From: Acidobacteriaceae bacterium
GTDB lineage: Bacteria; Acidobacteriota; Terriglobia; Terriglobales; Acidobacteriaceae
Length of the DNA: 34,222 nucleotides
Direction of reading: 5' to 3'
Assembly: GCA_003162935.1 (NCBI GenBank)
Contig: PLUW01000070.1
Span: forward strand, 18,565 to 52,786
How positions within the stretch are numbered: the first letter of the stretch is position 1; each line of letters begins with the position of its first letter. Shown one piece after another: positions 16,372 to 24,241 of this stretch. The notes under the pieces were generated by a model that was not told the DNA's origin, did no database searches, and saw nothing but the letters and a program-made list of their open reading frames with translations. The position numbers and the translations under genes were made by a program.

Positions 16372-16402
16372 GGGGACGCGATGAGCGTCCCCAAAGTTTT
16401 TT
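16372..16402 (+). terminator. Intrinsic terminator
   Basis: Perfect 8-bp stem GGGGACGC/GCGTCCCC with loop GATGA, followed by AAAG and six T. It ends the micro-ORF transcript and lies 15 nt beyond the stop of the convergent helicase gene. Confidence 0.9.
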
Positions 16403-16416
16403 GCGGCATTGTGCGG

Positions 16417-19392
16417 TTAATGAACGCGCTTCTTTTGCGAGGCTGCGACCGACTTCTCCGTCGCCGGACACAAATTGCGATAGGGACAGAACGAGCAGTG
16501 ATACTTGGGGTTCGCGTGGAACTTGCCCTGTGCGATTCCGTCCGCCACTTTTTGCACGCGCAACTTGGCTTCTTCGAGTTCGGCGTCGGTGCGAGTCGTG
16601 GAGACAGACGTGTTGTTTTCGAGGTTATAGAGCACGAGGCGATCGGCGTGTTTTCCCAGCGTTTCCTTGGCCGCGAGCGCATATAAGGAGAGCTGCAGGC
16701 TCTCATCGGCGTCCTCCTGCGACTGTGGCTTGCCGGTTTTGTAGTCCACGATGGCGACGGTGCCGGGGCCGGTCCGATCCATGCGATCGACGCGCCCGGT
16801 TAGTTTGGACGAGCCCACCAGCAATTCAAACTTGTGTTCGGTCTCAATCACCTCGGGTGGCGGAGCGGCGCGCGCGATCTCGAAGAACTGCCGCAACTGC
16901 TCCCTTCCCTGCCGCAAATACAGATCGTACTGATAGCGGTCGGCAATACCCGCAGCCGCGAGATCGGACCGAAACAGTTCCAGCAAATCTTCGTCGACGA
17001 CTTCCCTCTGATATCGCTGCGCATCGTAGAAGGTGTGCAACACGCGGTGCATGGCGGCTCCGTAGTGCAGCGCCGCGGGGACCTCGCGCGGCAGGTTCCA
17101 CTCGCGTTCGAGCTTGAAGCGCAGCGGACACGTTTCGTACGTGCCAATCGAGGACGCGCTGAGGCCGGTGAAGAAATTCTCCGACGGCCGCATCATCAAC
17201 CAGGTCGCCACATTCGAACGCTCCAGGGCGATGCGCTGTTCCTCTTCCGCAAACAGAGCGTCTTGCACGGCCGCTGCCGGGCGAGTCGACCAGAAGCCTC
17301 TGTAAGGCGAGCTGCCCATAAACTCGCGCAAGAACTTGGTGGGGCGGGGATCCTTCTGGCCCGTGCCCTGTTTCGCGTAGATCGCCAGTGTATCTTTGGC
17401 ACGCGTCATCGCGACATAGAAAAGGCGGCGTTCCTCTTGTTCGTGCAATGTCTTATCGTCGGTCGAGCCCGCGTCCGACGTGCGCAGCTCGGGCGGAAAA
17501 GCAATCAGCGGCTCGCGGTAGGGTGTCGGGAACGAAGTCGATGAGCCGCGAACAATGGCCACGTGCCGATACTCCAGTCCCTTGGCGGTATGCACGGTCA
17601 AGAGCTGCACGGCGTCATCCTGGCTACGCGGGAGCGAAACTCCGCCTTTGGCTTGCACAAAGTAGTCGAGGTAGTCGAGGAATTCGGCAAGGCTTCCGGT
17701 TTCCGTGGTGGCTTTCGTGTGCCAGCCTTCCACAAACTTCAGGAACGCGGCGACCATGGCCGGCGACTCCAGGTCGAAATTCCGGATTACAAGTTTCGCC
17801 GCGTGATCCGCGCGCGCTCCTTCCTGCTCCACTTCGCGGTGCATGCGGGCCACGGTTTCGAGCACGGCTGCCCCTCCGGCGAGCTTTTGCAGCACGGCGC
17901 GCAGATCGAGTTCCCGCCGACCCGCCCTCATGGCGGCGCGCAGTTCGACGGGGCTGATGCCAAACTGCGGCAGAGCCGCCACGCGAAACAGACTGGCGGC
18001 ATCGTTGGGCGAGACCGCGGCGCTCAGGCAGGCGACGACGTCGCGAACCTCGGGGCTATCTAGAACGTCCAAACCTTCAATGGAGAATGGAATTCCGCGT
18101 TCGGTGAATTCACGGACCAACTGGTTGCGGTGGCTGTGCTGACGATAGAGCACGGCAAAATCGCTCCACTTGCAGCGCTCGGCCTTACGCGTCTTCTGGA
18201 TGCGACCGGCGAGGTCGGCGGCCTCGACCTCGGTGTCGCCCCAGGGCACGATTTCTACGAGGGGCGCGGGATCCCTGTTTCCGGCTTGCGCCGACTCCTC
18301 ATGGCGCAGCGATACCAAGGGCGCTCGCTCATACGCGATGGAACCGGCGATCGAAGCGGTCGAATCCTTCCTTTTCTTGTGGGGCGCGAATACTTGAGGA
18401 TTTTCGGCCACAATCCCAAACGCGCAGCGCAGGATCGGCGAAAGAGAGCGGCGATTCTTCCCGAGCACTACGATTCGGGTTGCGGGAAAATTCTTCGCGA
18501 ACAGGGTAAATGCTTCGCTTGAAGCTCCGCGAAACTTGTAAATGGCCTGGTCAGGATCGCCCACGGCAAAAACATTTGCCTCGCGTCCGGCGAGCATCGA
18601 CATAATTTCGCTCTGCGCGAAGTTCGCATCCTGGAACTCATCCACCAGCAGAAAGCGCGTGCGGCTCCGCTCTTCCTCGAGCAGCGCCGGATCGTCCTTC
18701 AACAATTGATAGGCCCGGGTAATCATGTGGCCAAAGGTGCCCAGATTGTTCTCACGGAGCATGTCTTCGACGGCGGTGAAAACGCGGGCAATCTCCTGGC
18801 AGCGTTCGAGAATCTCCGCCGGCTCAAGATCCGCCTGTTTCTTTGCCTTCGCAACCCTAGGCAATGGGACCTCGCCGCGTTCAATGCGCTCTACATAACG
18901 ACTGTATTCCGCGGGGCCGACCAGTTCGTCCTGGCAACGACGCATGAAGTCGAGCAGGCTGTCGAGAAACTCTCCGACGTTGGCTGCGCGCACGAAGTGC
19001 TTCAGTCGAAGATCGCGAATGCGGCGGCGCAGGAATATCCACAGATCTTTTTCGTCGAGCACGCCAAAACCGGCGCCGCGGCGCTGCAGCAATCCGTTGC
19101 CCCAGGCATGGAAGGTGCAAGCCCGGAGTCCGTCAATGGCGGTGTCTTTGAGTTCGGCGCGGACGCGGGCCAGCATTTCCGCCGCGGAATTGTCGGTGTA
19201 GGTGAGTGCGAGAATTTCGTCGGCGCGCGCGTGGCCCTCGCGGATGAGATTGGCGATGCGCTGCGTGAGGACGGTGGTCTTGCCCGTGCCAGCGCCGGCG
19301 ATGACCAGCATGGGACCATCGACGTGCGCGATGGCTTGTTGCTGGCGCTCATCGGGAACGATTTTCGCTGCAGGTAGAACGGTTGTAGCCAC
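16417..19392 (-). CDS. UvrD-like superfamily 1 helicase fused to a PD-(D/E)XK nuclease with an Fe-S-type cysteine set
   Basis: 991 residues from a GTG start. Helicase motifs in order: Q-motif DERQQQAIAH; Walker A GAGTGKTT (33-40); motif II VDEFQDA near 250; VGDPDQAIYKFRGA (III); VHTAKGLEYRHV (V); FYVAMTRAKD (VI). The C-terminal quarter is a RecB/AddB/Cas4-type nuclease: GRVDRMD, then IVDYKTGK near residue 880. It also has a cysteine in TYETCPLRF (about 753) and three in YHCSFCPYRNLC (about 965), the C...CxxCx5C arrangement of Fe-S nucleases. A role in resection of double-strand breaks, like AddAB/AdnAB, is likely. The gene follows rsmE with a 53-nt gap and probably belongs to the heat-shock operon transcript. 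No AddB partner is visible. Confidence 0.93.
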   Translation of the reverse strand: MATTVLPAAKIVPDERQQQAIAHVDGPMLVIAGAGTGKTTVLTQRIANLIREGHARADEILALTYTDNSAAEMLARVRAELKDTAIDGLRACTFHAWGNGLLQRRGAGFGVLDEKDLWIFLRRRIRDLRLKHFVRAANVGEFLDSLLDFMRRCQDELVGPAEYSRYVERIERGEVPLPRVAKAKKQADLEPAEILERCQEIARVFTAVEDMLRENNLGTFGHMITRAYQLLKDDPALLEEERSRTRFLLVDEFQDANFAQSEIMSMLAGREANVFAVGDPDQAIYKFRGASSEAFTLFAKNFPATRIVVLGKNRRSLSPILRCAFGIVAENPQVFAPHKKRKDSTASIAGSIAYERAPLVSLRHEESAQAGNRDPAPLVEIVPWGDTEVEAADLAGRIQKTRKAERCKWSDFAVLYRQHSHRNQLVREFTERGIPFSIEGLDVLDSPEVRDVVACLSAAVSPNDAASLFRVAALPQFGISPVELRAAMRAGRRELDLRAVLQKLAGGAAVLETVARMHREVEQEGARADHAAKLVIRNFDLESPAMVAAFLKFVEGWHTKATTETGSLAEFLDYLDYFVQAKGGVSLPRSQDDAVQLLTVHTAKGLEYRHVAIVRGSSTSFPTPYREPLIAFPPELRTSDAGSTDDKTLHEQEERRLFYVAMTRAKDTLAIYAKQGTGQKDPRPTKFLREFMGSSPYRGFWSTRPAAAVQDALFAEEEQRIALERSNVATWLMMRPSENFFTGLSASSIGTYETCPLRFKLEREWNLPREVPAALHYGAAMHRVLHTFYDAQRYQREVVDEDLLELFRSDLAAAGIADRYQYDLYLRQGREQLRQFFEIARAAPPPEVIETEHKFELLVGSSKLTGRVDRMDRTGPGTVAIVDYKTGKPQSQEDADESLQLSLYALAAKETLGKHADRLVLYNLENNTSVSTTRTDAELEEAKLRVQKVADGIAQGKFHANPKYHCSFCPYRNLCPATEKSVAASQKKRVH

Positions 19393-19445
19393 GTTGAGTC
19401 TCTAGCCGGAGAATATCAGAGGTGCTTGTGGAAGGCTGTGCGGAA

Positions 19446-20183
19446 TCAAAGAACGGCTTCGAGGGCCAGCGCCGTCGCGACAATGGCGGCGGTTTCCGCT
19501 CGCAGAATTGTGTCGCCGAGCGAAGCCGCGACCCATCCCTCGTCGTAGAACCAGGAGAGTTCTCCGTCGGCCCATCCGCCTTCGGGGCCCACGGCGAGCG
19601 CGATTTCGCTGGGCGAGGATTGCAACGCATCCGCGAGACGCGTGTCTTCTTCCGACTCGGCTAGAACAACGCGGGTCGCCGATTCCGCCGAAACCACGCT
19701 ACCAAGCTCCTTCAGTTTGACGGGAGCCGCGATCTCAGGAGGCGCCGCGCGGCGCGATTGCTCCGCCGCCTGACGCACGATGCGCAGCCAGCGTTCGTGG
19801 CGCTTCACAGCGGCCGCAGCCAGATGAGCATCGCTCCGCCGGGCAATGACGGGAATGATGCGGGCTACGCCGATCTCGGTGCACTTCTCGATCGCCCACT
19901 CCATACGATCGAACTTGAAGATGGCGAGGGCCAGCGTGATCTTCGGAGGGCCGCTCAGCGATGTGAGCTTTCGCTTACGGTGTGCCTTTACGCCAAGCGC
20001 GAACTCCACGCGATCGTAGGAGATCGTGGTTATAGTTCCGCGGCGAATGTCGTCGCCGGTTGCAATGTCGAACTCCTGCCCGACTTCGGCGCGGAGCACG
20101 CGAGCAAGATGAGCGGCATGCTCGCCGACCAGCGCGGCGGTATCTCCAGATACTTCGTCGGCGATCCAACGGCGGCGTGTCAT
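19446..20183 (-). CDS. rsmE: 16S rRNA m3U1498 methyltransferase RsmE
   Basis: 245 residues, a SPOUT-fold methyltransferase. The N-terminal PUA-like part includes 'HLARVLRAEVGQEFDIATGD'. The knotted C-terminal domain has KCTEIGVARIIPVIARRS, VGPEGGW and LGDTILRAETAAI, the signature SAM-binding loops. It uses S-adenosylmethionine to N3-methylate U1498 in the decoding region. rsmE commonly follows dnaJ in heat-shock operons, as it does here, with a long repeat-filled gap (20186-20302) between them. Confidence 0.95.
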   Translation of the reverse strand: MTRRRWIADEVSGDTAALVGEHAAHLARVLRAEVGQEFDIATGDDIRRGTITTISYDRVEFALGVKAHRKRKLTSLSGPPKITLALAIFKFDRMEWAIEKCTEIGVARIIPVIARRSDAHLAAAAVKRHERWLRIVRQAAEQSRRAAPPEIAAPVKLKELGSVVSAESATRVVLAESEEDTRLADALQSSPSEIALAVGPEGGWADGELSWFYDEGWVAASLGDTILRAETAAIVATALALEAVL

Positions 20184-20187
20184 AAAC

Positions 20188-20301
20188 CAGCTCTCAGCTC
20201 TCAGTTTTCAGCTCTCAGTAACGGCTCATTCATCTGAATGCAGGGAAATTGATAGAGTCGGCGTCTCTTGCTGAAAACTGAGAACTGACAGCTGAGAGCT
20301 G
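20188..20301. repeat. Paired TCAG-type repeats forming a long inverted repeat
   Basis: The left arm (20188-20219) is built of CAGCTCTCAG/CAGTTTTCAG units. The right arm (20271-20301) contains CTGAAAACTG and CAGCTGAGAGCTG, largely complementary to the left. A unique 51-nt core lies between. The element sits between dnaJ and rsmE and could fold into a large hairpin in the operon mRNA. Confidence 0.8.
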
Positions 20302-20303
20302 CC

Positions 20304-21431
20304 TTACACAAACATATCTTTCACGCGTCCCAACAGCGACCGGCTCTGCGGCTTGTTTTCCACTGGAGCCAGTTCTCCCAGTTCGGCCAGCAGCTCGCGC
20401 TGACGCTTATTCAGCTTCCCCGGCGTTTGAATTCGCACCTCGACGTACAAATCGCCTGCGCCATGCCCATTCAGAACGGGCACACCTTTGTTTTTTATGC
20501 GAAACGAAGTGCCCGACTGCGTACCTTCGGGAACTTTCAGCTTGTGCTCTCCCTCCAGCGTCGGAACCAGAATTTCAGTTCCCAGCGCCGCTTGCGGAAA
20601 AGAGATCGGGACCACGCAGTGCAGGTCGTTGCCCTCTCGTTCAAAGAAAACATGCTCTTTGACGTGCAGGACAATATACAAATCTCCGGCCGGCCCGCTG
20701 AACGCGCCCGCTTCGCCGAGTCCGGTGAAACGAATGCGCGTGCCGTCCTCTACTCCCGCAGGGACTTTGGCTTCGACCACGCGCTCGCGCAGCAAGCGGC
20801 CCTCGCCTCTGCACTTCGCGCAGGGATCGGTGACAACGCTGCCCGCGCCCTGGCAGGTGGGGCAGGTTCGAGCGATGCTGAAAAAGCCTTGCTGATAGCG
20901 CACCTGGCCTCGTCCGTTGCACGACTTGCACGCCACCGGAGCTTTGCCCGACGCCGCGCCGCTGCCGCGGCAGGAATCGCAGGTCTCATGGCGGCGGACG
21001 TTCACTTTTTTGTCGACGCCAAAGACAGCTTCCTCAAATTCGAGGTTCAGATCTTCGCGGAGATCGGCCCCGCGCTGGGCGCGGCTGCGGCGGCGGCCGC
21101 CCTGCCCGAACATGTCGAAGCCGAAAATGTCGCCAAAGATATCGCCGAAATCCTGGAAGATGGCAGGATCGAATCCTGCCGGACCGCCAGCGCCGCCGCC
21201 CAGTCCGGCGTGCCCGAAGCGGTCATATAAAGACCGCTTCTCGCTGTCGGCGAGGATCGCGTAGGCTTCGGTGATCTCCTTGAACTTCTCTTCCGCTTCG
21301 GGATTGTCCGGGTTGCGGTCGGGATGGTGCGTCATCGCCAGCTTGCGGTACGCGCTCTTGATTTCAACGTCGGTCGACGCTCGGGTGACGCCCAACACCT
21401 CGTAATAGTCGCGTTTTGTGTTTGCGGCCAA
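20304..21431 (-). CDS. dnaJ: Chaperone DnaJ (Hsp40)
   Basis: 375 residues from a TTG at 21431 that gives M-AANTKRDYYEVLGV; a GTG at 21443 is the alternative. The track start (21509) runs through an intergenic repeat and is unlikely. The J domain has HPD in MTHHPDRNPDN. A Gly/Phe-rich stretch follows (GLGGGAGGPAGFDP...FGFDMFGQGG). There are four zinc-finger repeats (CDSCRGSG, CKSCNGRG, CPTCQGAG, CAKCRGEG), then the C-terminal substrate-binding domain. It stimulates DnaK ATPase and delivers unfolded proteins in the cytosol. It follows hrcA-grpE; dnaK is not in this operon. Confidence 0.96.
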   Translation of the reverse strand: MAANTKRDYYEVLGVTRASTDVEIKSAYRKLAMTHHPDRNPDNPEAEEKFKEITEAYAILADSEKRSLYDRFGHAGLGGGAGGPAGFDPAIFQDFGDIFGDIFGFDMFGQGGRRRSRAQRGADLREDLNLEFEEAVFGVDKKVNVRRHETCDSCRGSGAASGKAPVACKSCNGRGQVRYQQGFFSIARTCPTCQGAGSVVTDPCAKCRGEGRLLRERVVEAKVPAGVEDGTRIRFTGLGEAGAFSGPAGDLYIVLHVKEHVFFEREGNDLHCVVPISFPQAALGTEILVPTLEGEHKLKVPEGTQSGTSFRIKNKGVPVLNGHGAGDLYVEVRIQTPGKLNKRQRELLAELGELAPVENKPQSRSLLGRVKDMFV

Positions 21432-21450
21432 AAACTCCCCCACTGTTTGT

Positions 21451-21545
21451 ATTCGGTCGTCGGTCGTTAGTCGCTGCTCGTTAGCCCTCGGCCGTTGGCA
21501 GAACGGCAAACTCCCGAACGACTAGCGGCCAACGACTGACGACGT
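21451..21545. repeat. CGTCGGTCGTTAG-type inverted repeat between grpE and dnaJ
   Basis: The left arm has CGTCGGTCGTTAGTCGCTG and the right arm CGACTGACGACG with GCGGCCAACG, largely mutually complementary, around a core with GGCCGTTGGC. It is a different sequence family from the TCAG repeats but has the same architecture and intergenic placement. Confidence 0.65.
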
Positions 21546-21572
21546 TTTTGCAGGTAAGCAAATGAATCGAAG

Positions 21573-22157
21573 CTATCCCTGGCTGTTGCGAGCCACCCGC
21601 ACCATGGCCGGACGCAGCAGGCGCTCCTTGAACTTGTAGCCACGCTGCAATTCCTCGAGCACATGATGGTCCGGCGTTTCGGTCGTATCCACCATTTCGA
21701 TCGCTTCGTGAACTCTGGGATCAAACGGCTGCCCCACCGCCGCAATCGCCTGCACTCCAATTTTCTGCAGCGCATCCTGAAACTGGCGGTAGATCAACTC
21801 GATGCCACTGCGAAAGTCGGAGGCGTCACCGCCGGCTTTCAAAGCGCGCTCAAAACTGTCGAGGATGGGCAGAACATTCTTGATGACGTCCGCCGCGGCG
21901 AACTCGCGAAACTCCTGCTGCTCGCGCACCGCGCGCTTGCGCGCATTGTCGAATTCCGCCTGCAGGCGGGCCAAGCGATCGAGCAGTGCGTCGCGTTCCG
22001 CCTTCAGTTGCTCGGTTTCCGACGCCGCTGCGTTCTCCGCCGCTATGCCCACAGGCGCGGGAGCCGCAGATTCTTCCGCGTCTTCCGCTGCCGGAAGCTC
22101 GTGCTCAAGATCAACGTTCCCTTTGGTTTTTCCGTTTCCCTTACCCATGCTGCTCAC
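21573..22157 (-). CDS. grpE: Nucleotide exchange factor GrpE
   Basis: 194 residues from a GTG directly following the hrcA stop; an ATG three codons later (22148) is an alternative. A disordered acidic N-terminus precedes a long coiled coil (ETEQLKAERDALLDRLARLQAEFDNARKRAVREQQEF) and a C-terminal beta domain with the GrpE signature 'PFDPRVHEAIEMVDTTETPDHHVLEELQRGYKFKERLLRPAMVRVAR'-like block. It releases ADP from DnaK. It is tightly packed with hrcA, with zero spacing, indicating translational coupling. Confidence 0.96.
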   Translation of the reverse strand: MSSMGKGNGKTKGNVDLEHELPAAEDAEESAAPAPVGIAAENAAASETEQLKAERDALLDRLARLQAEFDNARKRAVREQQEFREFAAADVIKNVLPILDSFERALKAGGDASDFRSGIELIYRQFQDALQKIGVQAIAAVGQPFDPRVHEAIEMVDTTETPDHHVLEELQRGYKFKERLLRPAMVRVARNSQG

Positions 22158-23225
22158 TTACTCCGATTCATTCAAAAGTTTGTCGAACAGCCGCGCGATA
22201 TACGACACCGCCGACATGGTGTGCTGATAATCCAGCCGCGTCGGCCCAATCACGGCCAGCGACCCCATCACTTCGCCGCCGACGCGCGCCGGAGCGCCAA
22301 TCAGGACGAAATTCTGCAAATTCGAAGCCGGCATCGCCTCGTCGAGCCCAATCACTACGCGGACCGCCTCCTGCCGCGTATCAAGATAGGCGCCTAGCAA
22401 CTTCACAACCTTTTCTTTTTCCTCAAGCGTCCGTAGCATTTCCTGTAGGCGCTGACGATCTTCCTCTCCCGTCGCCTGATTCGTCCCGAGGTTCGTAACT
22501 AAGTTCGCCGCGCCTTCGACGAATACCGCCTGGGTGTCGTCCGTCGCCGCCAGCGCTCCCTGCTTGTAGAGCTGATCGAGGGACTTCATCAGCCGGTCGT
22601 ACTCGCTGCGTTCCTGTTCGAGGCGCCGAGCCAGTTCGGCGCGCATGTCGCTCATCGTCCAGCCGCGAAAATTTTCGTTGATGTAGCGCGCGGCCAAATC
22701 CAGATCCGACTGCGGAATGTCCAGCCGCAGGACCCGATCGCGCACCACTCCGGACCGCGCGACCACCACCGCCAGCACCTTGGCATCGCCGAGACGCGAA
22801 AAATAAACATGCTCCAGCGCATTGCGGGGCCCGCTCGTGGCCACCGTGACGCCAACGCCGTGCGAGATCAGCGAGAGCACATGCGAAGTCCGCTCCATGA
22901 ACTCCTGCACATCGCTTACGCCGGTCAAAGTGTCTTGAATAATGCTCTGATTCTCGTGCGAAAGATGGGCCTCGCCGCTCAGCTGCTCGACGTAATATCG
23001 ATACGCTTCCGCCGTAGGCACGCGCCCCGCGGAAGTATGCGGCTGCTCCAGGAATCCAGCGTCGGCCAGATCGGCCATCACATTGCGAATCGTAGCCGCA
23101 CTCAATCCTTCGCGGCTGGCACGCGCGAGGGTGCGCGAACCCACCGGCTCTCCGCTGGCAATGAATGTCTCGACGATGGCGGTCAGGATTTCCCGTTCCC
23201 GTCCGCCCGCTGGCCCTGGTGGCAT
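22158..23225 (-). CDS. hrcA: Heat-inducible transcription repressor HrcA
   Basis: 355 residues. The N-terminal winged helix includes EREILTAIVETFIASGEPVGSRTLARAS and SAATIRNVMADLADAGFLEQPHTSAGRVPT, the standard HrcA block. The C-terminal GAF-like dimerisation domain ends 'GSLAVIGPTRLDYQHTMSAVSYIARLFDKLLNE'. HrcA normally binds CIRCE (TTAGCACTC-N9-GAGTGCTAA) upstream of heat-shock operons. I cannot find CIRCE in the 200 bp upstream; only a small TCTAAA-TTC-TTTAGA inverted repeat is present (about 23261-23275). It is the first gene of the hrcA-grpE-dnaJ-rsmE-helicase run. Confidence 0.96.
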   Translation of the reverse strand: MPPGPAGGREREILTAIVETFIASGEPVGSRTLARASREGLSAATIRNVMADLADAGFLEQPHTSAGRVPTAEAYRYYVEQLSGEAHLSHENQSIIQDTLTGVSDVQEFMERTSHVLSLISHGVGVTVATSGPRNALEHVYFSRLGDAKVLAVVVARSGVVRDRVLRLDIPQSDLDLAARYINENFRGWTMSDMRAELARRLEQERSEYDRLMKSLDQLYKQGALAATDDTQAVFVEGAANLVTNLGTNQATGEEDRQRLQEMLRTLEEKEKVVKLLGAYLDTRQEAVRVVIGLDEAMPASNLQNFVLIGAPARVGGEVMGSLAVIGPTRLDYQHTMSAVSYIARLFDKLLNESE

Positions 23226-23436
23226 TTCGATATCTACCGAGTCTCGGAGCCGAAGCGCTCCTCTAAATTCTTTAGATGCAGTGGCTTAGATTAGGATTCC
23301 ACCGCGCCTAATGGAATTCTAGGGAGTGGTGGAGAGGGTGTCAAGGATGGGGAAGGCTAGAGACAGAAGCTGCAAAAGCTGTCAGACCACTTTGCCACCC
23401 TAAATGCCGGATTTTGGGTGGGACCGGGCGCGATCG

Positions 23437-23589
23437 CTAGTGGGGGCGAGCGGAGGGTTTGAGTTCAGCCGCGATTGGGACCATTGCCACCAGACCGTGC
23501 CCATCGACATAATCGTCAACGCGCACCCAGCCATTGAGCACCAGTGCAAGGTAGAAGGCGTTGCCCAGCATTACCCATACGGTTGCCAT
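23437..23589 (-). CDS. Possible 50-residue small protein
   Basis: This frame is below the ORF track cut-off. The ATG at 23587-23589, with AGGTG 4 nt upstream, gives a hydrophobic N-terminal stretch (MATVWVMLGNAFYLALVLNG), then 'WVRVDDYVDGHGLVAMVP', and ends with TAG. The composition looks protein-like, but I do not recognise it. It lies 9 nt after the small gene 23599-23805 on the same strand and could be its partner. Confidence 0.35.
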   Translation of the reverse strand: MATVWVMLGNAFYLALVLNGWVRVDDYVDGHGLVAMVPIAAELKPSARPH

Positions 23590-23598
23590 AGTCACCTG

Positions 23599-23805
23599 TC
23601 AGACCCGCGACTCCAGGGTCATGGACATTGGCCTGCCGACCGGCTCTCTGCCGTGCTCGCTGCGCGTGTGAGCCAGCATTGCTTGCGCCGCCTGCGTGCG
23701 ACGGCTACCCAGCCGGTCATCGAACTCGTTCACGCGCTCGACGTGAGAGCACGCTTTGCATTGCAATACTACGCCGCCACTTTTGCCGCGTCCGATGTTG
23801 TACAT
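23599..23805 (-). CDS. Small hypothetical protein with CxxC-H motif
   Basis: 68 residues from the ATG at 23805, which has a strong Shine-Dalgarno (GAGGAGG) at 8 nt; the longer track frame to 23886 is therefore rejected. It starts MYNIGRGKSGGVVLQC and continues with CKACSH, a possible metal-binding or degenerate zinc-knuckle motif. A basic helix (RLGSRRTQAAQAMLAHTR) follows. Function unknown. Confidence 0.6.
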   Translation of the reverse strand: MYNIGRGKSGGVVLQCKACSHVERVNEFDDRLGSRRTQAAQAMLAHTRSEHGREPVGRPMSMTLESRV

Positions 23806-23882
23806 GATTCGAGCCTCCTCTTTCCGATTGTTATCCGATTCGCCTAACTTCCGAAAACCCCGGTGCCTACGCACGCTTTCAG

Positions 23883-24128
23883 TCAATGCTGGGTTGGAAC
23901 CCCTAGCATCTTCCTGCGATGTGCCGCGATTGCGAGCATGCCTTCATTGCATTCCGTCCGTATAGCCCGGAGATCGCTAAGCAGCTTTAAATATGCCGGA
24001 TGGGATGAGCTGTGATGCGGCCTTAGCAATTTACCGGCGGCGGTGTGCTCCTTGGCACTGGAAGCTTCATAGACGCCAAACAGCCGAAATTCTTCGTTGT
24101 CTCGCGGGAGTGTTGTATGGAGTGTCAC
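23883..24128 (-). CDS. Small hypothetical protein
   Basis: 81 residues from a GTG start. The sequence reads as plausible protein ('EEFRLFGVYEASSAKEHTAAGKLL', 'LLSDLRAIRTECNEGMLAIAAHRRKMLG') with a helical, charged C-terminal half. I recognise no family. Base composition is less GC-rich than in the flanking oxidoreductase. It may be a recent arrival or a remnant. Confidence 0.4.
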   Translation of the reverse strand: MTLHTTLPRDNEEFRLFGVYEASSAKEHTAAGKLLRPHHSSSHPAYLKLLSDLRAIRTECNEGMLAIAAHRRKMLGVPTQH

Positions 24129-24204
24129 ACTTACTTAGATGCTCGCGGCTTTGCCCGGCATCGCACTATAGTCACGACTCGAATCGTCCCACACCGGTCG
24201 GCGG

Positions 24205-24241
24205 TTGCAACCCCAGGTCTCCGCGATATACTGCCCGAGCA
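24205..24241 (+). promoter_or_regulatory. Promoter with -10 box 8 nt before the start codon
   Basis: -35 TTGCAA (24205-24210), 16-nt spacer, -10 TATACT (24227-24232), then 8 nt to the ATG of the flavoenzyme, with no Shine-Dalgarno. A leaderless mRNA is predicted. Confidence 0.5.
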
